55,505 nucleotides of DNA from Fonsecaea monophora (taxonomy: Eukaryota; Ascomycota; Eurotiomycetes; Chaetothyriales; Herpotrichiellaceae), in assembly GCF_001642475.1 (NCBI RefSeq), contig NW_019174087.1, positions 1-55,505 of the forward strand, written 5' to 3'. The notes under the pieces are model-generated. The model saw only the letters and a list, made by a program, of their open reading frames with translations. It searched no databases and was not told where the DNA came from. The position numbers and the translations under genes were made by a program. Each line of letters begins with the position of its first letter. Position 1 is the first letter of the stretch. Below, piece by piece: positions 32,335 through 44,593 of this stretch.

Positions 32335-35300
32335 ATGGCAATGCAGGCGCCGCTTGCCAACGACAAGAAGAGAGTAAAAGTTTATGAGCTGCGCGACAAT
32401 GACTGGTTTGACAGAGGAACTGGGTTTTGCACCGGCCAATTCATTAACGTACGCCTCGAAATCTTCTGTTTCCGTTTGGATATCGAGACGCTGGCGAGGA
32501 AAAGGGCACGCGCGCTAATACACGGTATATACAGGATGAACCGCGCATCTACGTCGAGTCCGAAGACCAACCGGATCGCATGTTGTTAGAAACTCGTATC
32601 GTCAAAGATGATGGATATCAGAAACAGCAAGGTACATTCTCTGTGAATCAAGGTTGAAGAGTTCTGGTCTGCTGACGCGCTCGAAGACACACTCATTGTG
32701 TGGACCGAGACCAATGGCACCGACATGGCCCTCAGTTTCCAGGAGGCAGAAGGCTGTGCAGTCATATGGTACGCACATGGTTCATTTCGGGCGCGCAATG
32801 GTCTAATAGTGCTCCAGGGATTTCGTACATCAAGTCCAGCAACAGTTATTGACCCTTCCTGGTAAGCGTCAACTGCGGTTCCGCAAAGTCTACTTGGCTG
32901 AGTTGATGTACAGATGATGGCCTTTCGGACGATGCCCTTGAAAATATCTCAAGCTCCTTTACCCTCAATCCCCCGGAACTGAACAATCTGGACGAGATCG
33001 AACAGAGTATACGACATGCGAGCATAACGCAGGGCGGGCGCGAAGCACTAGCAAAGTTTTTGATCCGTGAAGAGTACCTACTCAAATTAATACCGTTGGT
33101 TGAGATGGCAGAGGACCTGGAGAGTCTACCAGATCTACATCGCCTGTGCAATATTATGAAGGCCCTGATTCTGATGAACGATAACACCATCATTGAGCAT
33201 TTGGTGACGGACGATATCATTCTGGGCGTCGTTGGAGCCCTTGAATACGATCCGGACTTCCCCACCCACAAAGCCAACCATAGACAGTACCTGTCAGATG
33301 AGTCGAGGTATAAAGAGGTGGTGGAGATCAAAGACCAAAACATCAAGCGGAAAATACGCCAGACATGGCGGCTGCAGTATTTGAAGGATGTGGTGCTGGC
33401 GCGCATCCTGGACGACCCTACCTTCGGCGTGTTGAACTCGCTCATATTCTTCAATCAGGTTGATATTGTACAACACCTTCAAAACAACACTGCCTTTTTG
33501 AAGGAGCTCTTTGCCATCTTCAGTACCGACAACACGGACATCAGACGGAAAGAACAGGCTGTACACTTCTTGCAGCAATGCGCTGCGATTGCGAAGACGC
33601 TTCAAATGCAGTCGAGGGCAAACCTTCTCAACAACTTCATTGCACACGGTCTCTTTTCAGTCATTACCTTCGCGGTAAAACACCCAGAGCCGTCAATGAG
33701 AACAACTGGCATTGACATCCTGGTGGCGCTTCTCGACCATGACCCTAATATGATGAGAGGCTATATGCTCAAGGCCGTATCTGAAAGGAAGATTCCCTTG
33801 ACGGACACGCTGATCGACTTGTTGCATGCCGAGACTGATCTGGGCGTGAAAAACCAGCTGGCAGACGCCATCAAGATCTTACTGGATCCTCAACCCCCTT
33901 CTAATGACCCAATGGGTAACCGTCAGAACTCCGAGTTCATGACCAAGCTCTCAAGACCCCAGATGACTCCGACTCAGCAGGCCAACGAGCAATTTGCGCA
34001 GGACAATTTTGACCGATCGTGTCGAAAATTATTCCAACCGCTCAAGGAGCTCGAATCTAGGGAATCGATGCTTAACTTCAGCTATCAGGAGGTCTCGTTG
34101 TTCTCGTATTTGGTCGAGATATTGACATTCTTTATCCGCCAACATTCCATGAGAAGCCGGCCTTTTCTCCTGTCGGAAAATTTGGCACCAAGAGTGGCTC
34201 AGCTGTTGCAGGTCCCGCAGAAACCGTTGAAACTGACTGCTTTGAAATTTTTCCGGACCGCAGTCTCGTTACAAGATCAATTCTATGCCGCGCAGGTCAT
34301 CAAAAGCGGAGCTTTTGACGCCATTCTGGGAATTGTCATTGACACTATGCCACGGGATAATCTCCTCAATTCAGCATGTCTGGAAATGTTTGAATTTATC
34401 CGCAAGGAAACGATAAAGCCGATAGTCATCCACCTTGCGGAGCATTACCGGCAAAAGATCCAGGACATTACCTATGTCGACACGTTTGTGAATCTTCTTC
34501 TTAAGTATGAACAGTTGACAACCGACCACCCTGAGCCTGAGCACACCTTATTCAGCCAAGACGATGCAACGCCGCCTATGAGTCGGGCACATATGAATGG
34601 TCGGTGGCAGGGTCTACCGGAAATGGATGCGAGCGAGGAGGACTATTTCAACGCCTCCGATGACGAGGAGGAAGAAGCAGAGGAAGATGCTGATCGTGAC
34701 AGTATAAAGGACGTGTCTGAAAGGGTGAACCAATGGCACCGCAGAAGGATAAAGGCTGAGATGATGAATGGGAGCGCCAGTCCGGTTAACAAGCCGCTTG
34801 TAGATTATCCTGACGACGACGAGGACGACGCGATGGAAGCCAAAGCCGATGCAACACCTCACACTCCACTAACTCCAGACAGTAACAAGGATGTTTCTTC
34901 CCCCGAACCAAAAGCAGCACCTGAAAAGAAGCTGCAGCCATCACCGGAGATCAAATCCATTGCCGAAAGCGAATTGCAGCAAGCCCCCGAAAGAATGACG
35001 GAGAAACGACGACGACAAGAAGATGACGACGACGATGAGCTCGGCAAGCTTTCTGGAGGGCCCAAACGCAGAAACTCGGCATCCAGCAGTTCCAGCCTGT
35101 CCTCGCAAGGCGCACTACGTCGGAAAAAGGGATTTTTGCGATCGAAGCAGGCAAGCGGCGAGAATGGCCCGATATCAACGAGTAATACTGAGACAGAGAA
35201 TCACGTCGATGGTCGAAAACCTCGCAAAATCGCCATCAGTCTCTCCAACGCGACCAACAAACCTGATGATACACCTCCCTCTACAACAAACGTCAAGCTG

Positions 35301-35336
35301 CAGAATAAGCAGCAGTCGGTGACGACCAAGGAGTAG
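32335..35336 (+). CDS. PSY2: Protein phosphatase 4 regulatory subunit 3 (PSY2/SMEK)
   Basis: Five exons give 919 residues: 32335-32448, 32535-32631, 32687-32768, 32818-32861 and 32914-35336. All junctions are in frame. Residues about 10-110 form the PH/EVH1-like domain (RVKVYELRDNDWFDRGTG, then IVWTETNGTDMALSFQE). Next come the SMK-1 region (LENISSSFTL, GREALAKFL, LESLPDLHRL, IMKALILMND) and helical repeats to about residue 660. The C-terminus is acidic (DDEEEEAEEDAD) and then basic with KKGF and RKPRK-type clusters, likely nuclear localisation. This subunit targets PP4 catalytic subunit to phospho-H2AX and other DNA-damage and checkpoint substrates in yeast and animals. All the coding information after exon 4 is on one long exon. 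Confidence 0.95.
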
Positions 35337-36517
35337 GATATGGATAGAAAGCTGCCGTTATATGCGAGCACATTGCTTCTCATTTTGCGATGGTGTTTGA
35401 TGGAGTCCACGAACTACTATTGTACAATACGACCAATATCTTGGGGGTTATGAGGTAGAGGGTGAGACACGGTTGCTTCAAACCAATAGAGGGATGGTTG
35501 CAGGGACAGATTTCGACATCGATGGCTCCGATCTACACGAATGCACGATGGTGTTTTGCGGCGACTGCAGGTGTGGGAGTCCCAAATGGCGACCAATTGC
35601 AACAGTTGGATGCCTTGTAAGCCGCCGAGCGGAGGATTGGGAGCTACACTCTGGTGAGATGCAAACATATTGGGAGAAAGTGGGATGAAGACGCAGAACT
35701 ACAAGACACAAGACGAGAAGGACTTCTCAGCTTGTCAAGGAGAGAGCAAACCCGCTCGATGGATGGAGAGGTGCTTCATCTCCTCGCGATGGGGGCGCTC
35801 TTCTCTATCGCAGTAGTCCGCTACGGATGGCCTTGTGCAAATGGAAGAGATGAATTTCATGGTATAAAATCCGCATTGCTGCCTTCGTCTTTCTGACCCT
35901 CTCTCTTCTTTCCTGCTGCATGATAGATGATATCCAGCCTCGCCAAACACACCAAACACGCCTAGATGCTGTTTGCTGGGTTTGTCACATTTGCCCGATT
36001 TCGCAATCCTCGTATTCTGTATCATTCCGCGGTTCCCCCAAACGACAAACGGGTGACATGAGCAGATCGTCAGATCGTGACTCATTCTATTCATCCTTGT
36101 CTCTGGAAACGCCTCGTCTCCAACCTGTTCTTTCAAGGGATCATTGCCTAAAGTAAGAAGTTGGTGCGAATATTGAAGTTGTCCGGGATCTGCAGAACAT
36201 TTCTTCACTTTCCCTGTTTGGTTTCAGCTGAAAACGTCTGGTCTATCAAGCAGTGGTTCGACCGACCCTGTAGGTCTGCGAACACCTTATCAATCCTGGA
36301 ATGCAATGGTTAACATACCTACAGGTGCTCAGGTTTCTCTTGACCCTGGTCTTCGGCCATCTCCCTGACTACACCTGGTATACAAGCGACAACAAACCTC
36401 GGATCGGCAACTGACGGAAAGCCTCGTGGAAGCCCATTCTCACTACAGTCACTTGTTGACAGCCTCATTTTCCATTACTTCCCGTGTCGCACTTCGCCAG
36501 TGGCTGGTACCGGCGGT
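35337..36517. other. Intergenic
   Basis: No gene is supported. Plus-strand and minus-strand ORFs of up to 157 codons lack ATG starts or domains. The glyoxalase-like gene is on the same strand as PSY2. Confidence 0.5.
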
Positions 36518-37702
36518 ATGGTGGGCGAAACGATTTCGTCTTATAGTTTCGACCATGTTATTCTGCTACTTGATACACCGGATTTCGAGAACCCGCCGTC
36601 GTGGCTGAGTGACAATTTTACCATCATTGAGGGCGGGACACATGCCGGTACGTGTATCGATCAGAGAGGGTGGAAACCTTGAGAGCAGCAGACCGATGAA
36701 GGACTCAGACCTGAGTGTCGTTTCTCGTCTTTACTCTAGTCCTCATCCTGTTCTTTTGCGGTCCGAATGAGCGTCTAACACCCCTTGTGTGAAGGTGGCT
36801 CCTCCCGGAACAAACTCATCATATTCCCCGATGGTACTTACATCGAGCTGATAAACTGGATCACGGAACCCAAAGAATTCTTCGATTGGGCACCAAAATC
36901 ACCCGGTCTGATCGACTTTGCACTTACAACCCCTTCGTCTGCGCAGGACACCTTTGATGAAGTGACGCGGCGCTTAGAGTCGAGACTGGAACAGACTTCT
37001 CCTGCTCAGTCCTCGTCAGCGGACGAGGTCCCAGTACCTAGAGTCGACGCTGGTGATGGAGGGCTGGGTGTACGGTTTCGACCTCCCCTTGCTGGCGGCC
37101 GGAAGCGAAAAGACGGCCAAGACGTCCAGTGGCACGTCACAAAACCACTCCTGGACGACACCGCGGAGAATGTACCAAAACCTCTCGAAAAATACTTTCC
37201 TAAAGGACGACTCGACACGCCATTCTTCTGCCACGACGTGACGGACCGGAGCTTAAGAGTGCCGTACGCCGAGAAAGAGATATCCGAGACGCACCCTTGC
37301 GGGGCGAGAGGGATACTCTGGGTCGAGGTGCTTGTTCCCGAGGACAAAATTGACAGCTACATACGCCTGTACACCTCGGTGCTGGGCACGAAACCGAAAG
37401 TCCAGGGGGGCTACAGGTATCGTCCGACCACGAGTGTGAGCTTTTTGCTCAGCACCCCGAATCCCGACGAGGAAGCCATGAAGCGCCTGCGAGGCAGGGT
37501 TGGGGTGGTGATCCGGGCGCCGAGGGATCAAGAGGATGACGCGTGGCTGAAAGAGAGGGGAGTGGGGATCCGAGAAGTGAGGCTGTTCGCTGAAGCCAAG
37601 GGCGAGGATGAGGTCGACGAGATGCCCCTGGACAGTGAAGGGATCGGCGCGAGTCTGGTGCTGGTGAAAGAGCCCGCGGGGTTTTGGGAGGAGGTCAGCT
37701 AA
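36518..37702 (+). CDS. Glyoxalase-like domain protein
   Basis: Exons 36518-36647 and 36795-37702 join in phase 1 (GTACGT...TGAAG) to give 345 residues. The N-terminal half begins FDHVILLLDTPD, then GGTHAGGSSRN and IELINW. A second unit begins WVEVLVPEDKI. The two halves have the paired beta-alpha-beta pattern of the vicinal-oxygen-chelate (glyoxalase/bleomycin resistance) fold. The His of FDHV and later acidic residues could hold a metal, but I cannot assign all ligands or a reaction. Fungal relatives are mostly 'glyoxalase-like domain-containing protein'. The ATG chosen begins just before the first conserved strand; a GTG lies 18 nt upstream. Confidence 0.8.
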
Positions 37703-38206
37703 CCTGGCAGGGTAACCACAGTCAGAAAAAAAGGAGAGGAAGAAGAACGAATTCTTTGATTTATGAGTTCTGTCTTGCAACTCTCCAGCGCGCGCAGTGA
37801 TGGACGTTGGTGGTGGCTCGAACACGAAGAAAGCCAAGTGGCAGACGACAGACAGAAAGACAGACAGATAAGGGAGGGAGTCAGACAGGCGCTGGTTGCC
37901 CTTTTGCTTGGGGCGTTCCTCAATTTGTCATATTGCTGGAGAGAAACACGGGGCTACAGTGCCGGGCAATGGGATCAAGAAACACATACACACACACCTA
38001 CACACACAGACCAAGTCAGTCATGTCCTCTGCGTGAACCTTGCACGATCATGAAATCGAGTGTTGGGGCTTCAGTTATCAATGCGCCCTTGACTTTCAGC
38101 CACTCTATCGAAATCCCCCCTCCCCTTAAAATCTCTCTCCCTTTCCCGTTTTCTTCCTTCCCCAGATATCAAACTCTTTCTCTATCCTTCCTCCTGGTTT
38201 TCGTCT
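37703..38206. other. Convergent intergenic region with CA and GACA repeats
   Basis: Lies between the glyoxalase-like gene (+) and the SDR gene (-). It holds GACA-type repeats near 37848-37872 and a CA-rich tract at about 37979-38010. No gene is supported. Confidence 0.6.
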
Positions 38207-39399
38207 TTACAAGTTACCGCTCGCCGCCTTGCCCCTCGCGTCCAAGGTCCCCGCGTGGGTGCCGGACCTCAGCCTGGCGCCGCCGTCGAGCGAGATGTCC
38301 TCTCCGTTGACGTAGCTCCCCGCGCGACTGCACAGGAAGACGACGAGGCCGGCGATGTCGTCCGGGCGGCCCAGACGGCCCATGGGGTTCTGGCTGCCGA
38401 CGACGTCCTCGCCGCCCAAAAAGTCGATCTGCGGGTTCGCCAAGCGGCTGGGGAAGAAGCCTGGCGCGATGACGTTGGTGGTGATGTTCTTGGGCACCAG
38501 CTCCAGCGCGAGGTTGCGCCCCAGGTGGTGCGCCGCCGCCTTGGACACCGAGTACATTATCGCCCCGCGCTCGCCGACGTGCGGCACCACGATGCCCCCC
38601 ACCGACGACGTGATCAGGATCCGCGACGGGTCGGCGCGCGTGGCTGCGCTGGAGAGTAATGGGACCATTCTGTGCGCATGGGAGGAAAACCCGATAAGTC
38701 AGTGGGGTTCGTCCCCATTCATCGTACATGTTCATTGCTCAGAACCGTCATGTAATGTCATGTAATGTGACGGAGACAATAATAAAGTGCCACGCACAAC
38801 AATACCAACACAGAAGAGAAGGGGGAAAAAAAGGGGAGAAACAACATACAGCCTGCACAGATTAAACACGCCCCTGACGTTCAAGTCGAGCGTCTTGACG
38901 CTCTTCCAGTCCTCAAACGACTCGAACGGCCCGCCCCAACTCGCGGCCGCGTTGGCCACGAGAATGTCCAACCCGCGGCCGGGCCTCTCGTCGCGCTCGA
39001 TCTCGGCCTGCACGTCCCGCACAAACTGCTCGATCTGGTCCGTGTGGCCGACGTTGGCCGGGATGCTGACGGCCCTGCCGCGGATGTTGGGCAGCGCGTT
39101 GAGCTGCGCGGCCGCCTGCGCGAGGTTCTCGGCGTTGCGCGCCGTGATGATCACCTTGGAGCAGCCAGCCTGGAGGAAGGCCGTCGCGCAGTACAGGCCG
39201 ATGCCGCGGGAACCTTGTTTTCTTGTTAGAAGAGGCGCCGATCGAGTAAAGAGTGGATGGAGGGGTGGAATAGGAGCAGAGTCCACAAAAGACAAAGTGA
39301 GCAAGTGATGAACAGAAATCAGTCCAACGTACCGCCAGTAACGACGGCAATCTTGCCATCCAGCCTGAACAGGCTGTCAAAGTCCTTGATGGCCGCCAT
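38207..39399 (-). CDS. Short-chain dehydrogenase/reductase
   Basis: Three minus-strand exons give 297 residues: 39333-39399, 38850-39213 and 38207-38669. Introns are 119 and 180 nt, with GTACGT and GTATGT donors. The NAD(P)-binding motif TGGSRGIG (residues 21-28) spans the first splice junction, which supports it. NAA (LVANAA) and the catalytic set Ser165/166, Tyr183 and Lys187 (YSVSK) are intact. The enzyme should oxidise or reduce an alcohol/ketone with NAD(P)H. The TITARNAEN-type segment after strand 2 hints at NADPH use, but this is weak. The pattern resembles RhlG/FabG-like fungal SDRs. The substrate is unknown. Confidence 0.92.
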
Positions 39400-40023
39400 G
39401 CCTCTCTGCTGATCCCAGGTATTCTCGAAAGTACTGCGGATTTCCAATGCTCTGTCTAGTTGGATCTCCCGTCCTTCTCAACTCGAGGCTTCTTCGAGGA
39501 CCCCTGCTGTTTGGGAGGAGATGGGCGTTTGTAGCGCGTCAAGGTCAAGGTCAAGGTCTGTCGTTCAATGACAAGGTTTCACGGGAGGCTCTTGATTCTC
39601 TCACGTCAATTGACGGTATATATCTCGCGGCTCACTCAATCTCAATCTACCGAGGACAAGCCCGAGGCACCAATGAACTACCAGAACCTCAGTACTTGTC
39701 CAATACAATCATCACGACACGATCGGCGCTGACTCGCAGCTAATATGGGGAAGTTGACGAGGCTGAGCCATGGCCCGAGACCAACCTCGGCCAACAGGCT
39801 GGCCAATCATACCCACTGCTTCAATGGCGCAAGGCTGTATGCCTCATTATATTGCTGTCATCCTAATGCCTAATGTACATGCTATACAAGTTGTTGGCAG
39901 GTGCTTCATATCATACCATCAATCTGTACTCTGCTTTCAAACCCACTACGTCCACTCGTGCCCTGGGTGAAAGTAGAATGCCTTTGTTCCCGCGAATTTC
40001 CTGTCGATCACTCCTCGCACAAT
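39400..40023. other. Intergenic between SDR and arrestin gene
   Basis: Promoter of the SDR (-) and 3' flank of the arrestin frame (-). Three AAGGTC copies lie at 39541-39558. No gene is supported. Confidence 0.5.
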
Positions 40024-42710
40024 TCAGAACAAGTGATCCAAGCTTCCCCGCTGCGTCAGGTCCTTGCTAAATTTGCGAGGTATAGCTGAGAATACTGGCC
40101 CGTCGACCGAAGCTCGAATACGGTCGTGCCTATCTGTGCTTGATTTGCGCCGAGGTTTGCTGATACTAGGTCGATATCTCGATCCCTCGGGGTTCGTCTT
40201 GGACCTTGATCTGGTGACAGCAGATCCGTTGGATGTCACTGGCGGCCTGGGAAATGCCGGGCCCTCGCCCTTTTTCCTGACTCCAGGGCTGAGATTTCCA
40301 AACTCACTTTGTTTTGGACCAGCTGCTGGATCCGCCACAACGTTGGTATAGCTGAGCTGATCCTTCGATGCGCGGACGTCGACGTCTCGTCTCATGTCCC
40401 TATTCGCTTTCTTTGGCATCCCCTGAATCCGTTGTTGTCGACTCTGGAGCTCTTTCTGACGATTGATCATGCCTCGTTCCTGCTCACTCAGCATGACTTT
40501 TCGAGGTGGCGAATCAGGAGGTATCTCAAACTCAGACTCTGAAAATCCTAGCCCAGACGTCGAGACTTGAAGTCGGGGCAAGCGGGGACCCCCTGGTTTG
40601 GCTGGCGAGCAATTCTCGGCCGTGATCTGACAGTGGTAACAGCTCGCATGTCTGTGGAGATGGTGGTGTGATGACGATGCCACGCTTGGGCGTCCAGGAG
40701 CGACATTCTCGTCTGTGGTTGTACCAGAAAGACCTCCTCTGCAATGCTTGTGGATATGCGCTAGTCGCCGAGGAGACCTGTCAATGTCATCTGCTAGGCT
40801 TTCCAAGTCATTCTGGGCCAGTGATCTTTCTTGTCTCGCATATTCGGCCGACTGTCGGATTGGAGCTGCAAAAGCTTGGCCCTGGTGGTGTGCTGCATGG
40901 CTAGGACCAGGAGGCGGTGCCGGGACTGTTTTAGACCTCTTGGCTTCGATCGAAGCGGCGACCTGCGCGAGGGAATTGGGTAAAATGTCCAATGAGTTGA
41001 TCGGTATGATTGTTACAGGGAGCTGGACGGCCACTGTCTTGAACATTTTCACCGTCACAACGACGTTGACGAAATATCGAACTTCGAAATACCTCCCAGT
41101 GCTGATTGTAACGTGTCCCCGCGGTGCTTCCAGCTCGATGGTGCGAACGTCTGAAGAATGAGAGGGTACTCCTTTCCAAGTGTTTGACTTCTTCAGTGTG
41201 GTGCCACTCACCACCTCGGCGTCTGTCCGCTTCGGAAGACGGAGGTAATTTGCGCTCTTCTCTGCGGTTCCTGCTGGAGCATGCGTATACCATAGTGTTG
41301 TCTTCTCCAATTGAACCTCGATTTTCTTGACCGATTTTGCCGTGTTGTTCGCCACGTGGACGTCAATAAAGATCAAGGCGCCATTGACCCATGTTTGGCG
41401 GTGAAGGCCAGCGGTCAGCTTCACTGTTTGGACATCAGGCTCTCTTGCCAGGTACAGTATATCCGCGGCCAACAGAGGACTGGCTAGACTGGCCAGCGCT
41501 TTCTCTGGGTCATGAACGGTGAGCATCTGAACATTCTATGTCTGTCTGATCACAGTTCTCTTGTCTCCAGCCTTGACCACAATCGAAGGACACAGTAGGT
41601 ACCGAATAGAAGCTTGCCTGGACGAGTACGGAGGGGGCCCGAGCTTCAAGGGCAGGTTGACGCAGAAGGGAACGACCGACGTAGCAGACTTCATCTCCCA
41701 ACACAGATCTGCACCAGGTTCTGGGGTCTGCGACGTGACCAGGGAAGGTGGAGGTGGATTTTCATGATCGAATAGCTCTGTTGCAAGCGACAAAAATATC
41801 CAGCGCCGGCCGTCGTTGATTTCTTCGACGCCAATGACATCAACGCAGGCTTTGGAGAGGTAGATTGGCTTCATCTTTGGCTTTCTTGCCTGCCCGCCAT
41901 CCACTTGAATGGTGAGTTGTCCTTCTACTGTGCCACCTCCCACAAAGAGTGGCGAGGGAAGGCTGATTGAAAGCTCTACTCGGGGGTGACGACTGCTACC
42001 ATGGTCCAGAATTTCATGGGGAGGCGAGGTACGAATGAAGGTGCGTGCAAGGGCAGGTCGGAGGACCTCAGATGACTGGGCTGCGCGACCGATTGATCGG
42101 CGAACCGGAGACCCAGCTCGACCTTTGTCGTCGACCAGTGTGTCCAGGCCATCCAATTCTGAGATTCTCCATGTCGGCAATTCGCGCATCGATGCCTGCA
42201 CAGGTGCACCTAGACCCCGCGACAGAATGCTCGCCGACGACGTGCGCTCGGGGACGGGTCTATGGGGCAGGCTGACTGCGCTTGTCGCACGGGTTCCCAG
42301 GCCTGGGGTATAATTTTTGTTGTGGGAACGAAATGCGGTTGGTGTAAGATACTCGGATGATGTAGTATGTGAGAGCGCGTCGGCTTGAGCTGTGGGGGTT
42401 GTGGGTCTGTCTATGCAACCGTCATTCCATTCCTGTACTGGATAGCCATGTTTTGCCGTTTTCGAGGAGCTGGACACTTCTCGTATTTCTGAGAGCTGAT
42501 GGACTCGATGCCGGGCTAGGGCAGAGATGGGCCGAGTGAATGCCTCCATTGAAGCGAGTGGGAATCGGGCTAGCTTTCCATCATCCGTGGACATTCGCTT
42601 GGGCAGATGAAATCGCTTCGAGGCATCTGAGTCCTTGTGAGCGAAGCCTATTCAAGACGGCTAGGCGAAATGATTTGTGTCAACCCACCTTTCGCTGTCC
42701 GATGCTCCAT
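40024..42710 (-). pseudogene. Arrestin-domain protein interrupted by one in-frame TAG
   Basis: The arrestin fold is spread over two frames in the same phase: 42594-41539 (352 codons) and 41526-40024. A single TAG at 41536-41538 separates them, and the three codons after it are open. The upstream part holds the arrestin N-domain (RVELSISLPSPLFVGGGTVEGQLTI, VDVIGVEE, LKLGPPPYSSRQASIRYLLC). The downstream part holds the C-domain (LTAGLHRQTWVNGA, DVHVANNTAKSV, GRYFEVRYFVNV) and a basic Ser/Pro tail. No other lesion is visible. A plausible extra 5' exon is 42689-42710 (ATG 42710), spliced to 42626. A 54-nt in-frame intron ending before 41526 with a poor GTGGTC donor would remove the stop but also a conserved strand. 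Alternatives are readthrough, recent inactivation or a sequence error. Arrestins adapt receptors or transporters to ubiquitin ligases. Annotation as two genes is likely elsewhere. Confidence 0.78.
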
Positions 42711-44593
42711 TGTGTTTCGATCGATCCTGTCATTTGCTAGTCATACGACTAAAGAGGTTTCCTAGTATCCTTCAAGTAGCAGGCCCGGGGTCAAAAACAA
42801 ACAAATGAGTGTGGAACTACAAGATTCTCTTTCGGCTTTCGAGGGTTGAAAAGTTGCGAGATTTGACGGGAGGGGGCATTGTGAAAGGAGACGCGCCCAC
42901 CCCTTGCACCTTCTTGAGTGTATGGTACGCGACAGCAACCAGGTGTGCGCCTGCCTGTGCGCGCTGGCATACGAGCATCAGGAAGCCATTGCCCATTCGG
43001 GTTGCTCATTGTGGTCTCCAAGCAATGTCCTTTCAACAAGTGCTCGCTGGCACGGCTGGATATGCATCGGGATTCTCTCATACCCTTTCACGCACAAGCA
43101 CACATGGCTACGCCCAAAACCCCGCATATTCAACACCATCTCTTGCCACTTTAGACTAACTCGGTATCTCCTCTGGAGGGAAGTTGTCAAATAGCTCGGA
43201 AGCTCGGGTTGACGACGCATCGGCCATGTGATTTGCCGATGGTTAACCATGGTCTACGATCCGTCCCCCCAGGTCATGTGCACAGGTGGCGGTGAATGAC
43301 GCCTGAGGCTTGGGCGAGTGCAATCGCAGATCTGTTAACCCCTGAGGGTGTGCAGAAGTGTCAACTCGAGATTCGAGAAAGGGTCCAGAAATGATGCTGG
43401 CAGTGCTGGTTGAGGTTCGAGCTGAGGCCATCTTGGCTGCTATGAGCTTTACGGAGGCCATCTTCCCTGGTGCCTGGTCTGGATGCAGCTTAGGTCCACG
43501 GAGAAAGACGACACTGGAAAAGCGGGGGAAGCAAGCTAGGGACACCTTGGGCAGGTTCTCAGGGACCCCGGAAGCTGGAAGGTTGGGCTGCCAGGCTTGC
43601 CTGGCCCTCCAGTTGGTTGAATTAGGCTCATCTGACGCAGCCCGGCGCTCGCCTGACGTTGGATCAGCCTTGTTTCACTTTCCCTGTTAGATGACTAGCG
43701 ACTCCCGCTAGACTTCTTTAGGGCACAGTTTGCGCAAGTCTCTCCTATCATTGGTTCCCGCGCATGGAATCCACGGCGTGAAAATTTTTTCCCACGTGGT
43801 GCGTGGCAGGCTTCGCTCCAATCCCACTCCTTGCTTCACCTCTCCGTTTCCATTCTCCTCCGCGGCTTTGACAACCAAGAAAAAACTTTTCTGTTCTCGT
43901 GGGAGACCCTCTCTGGAGGAGAAAACATGGCATCCCTACCAAGCACGAGTAATTCCCCTGCCTCGCCTACTCTTGAGGTCAACCTATAGCGCTGGAATAT
44001 TTTCCGTGCTATCCACCTGCCCAGACTGACCGCCTCATTAGAGAAGGGGATGGCGCAACGATCGTCTGGCAAGTCTGGTTCTCCTCACCTTCTAGTTCCA
44101 ACAAACTTACCTGTTTGAGCATTCTCTCTGCCATCTCGGATGTGGTCCACCCCAGCTTTTTTGCTTTGGTGCCAGCCCGAAGCTCACACATTTCATGGCT
44201 TGATCTAGTTGAGTCGGGGTTCACAAGGGCGCGACCCACGGGAAAACAAGACCGGAACTGCCACTCTGGGACTGTTTTTTGCATCGATTTTCATAAGCCC
44301 TGCTTTTGCCTCCCACACCATCCCGCCCTGCTCCTCCCTTCCGTGAAAAATCTGTTAGCTCATTTCATTACCTCACTTCCGTTCCATCTCCGGGCTGTTC
44401 ATTGCACCTTCGTCTCTTATCTCTGTTTCTTGTTGTCAACTATCTGTCTGTTTTACGTGTTAGATATCAGCTCACCTTACGCCGCGGGCGTGTATTGTTG
44501 TTTACCCCGGTCGCGTATCTCGACAATCAGTCCCCTTATCGGCGCTTATGCCAGGAACATTGCATTAGACTCGGTTGATTGCGTGGAGAAGGA
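42711..44593. other. 1.9-kb region upstream of second bZIP
   Basis: No gene is supported, although ORFs of 60-110 codons and one of 223 codons (44115-44786, another frame over exon 1) occur. A seven-codon upstream ORF begins at 44548 (ATG) and stops at 44568, 25 nt before the bZIP start, and could reduce its translation. The leader is C/T-rich. Confidence 0.5.
44548..44568 (+). promoter_or_regulatory. Possible upstream ORF before bZIP
   Basis: ATG-CCA-GGA-ACA-TTG-CAT-TAG precedes the main ATG by 25 nt. Fungal bZIP messages often carry such uORFs, but whether it lies in the transcript is not shown. Confidence 0.35.

Noticed and set aside
41473..41526. 54-nt intron across the arrestin stop
   Set aside because: Keeps frame, but the donor GTGGTC is poor, no branch site is visible, and it removes a conserved strand. 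Kept only as an alternative.
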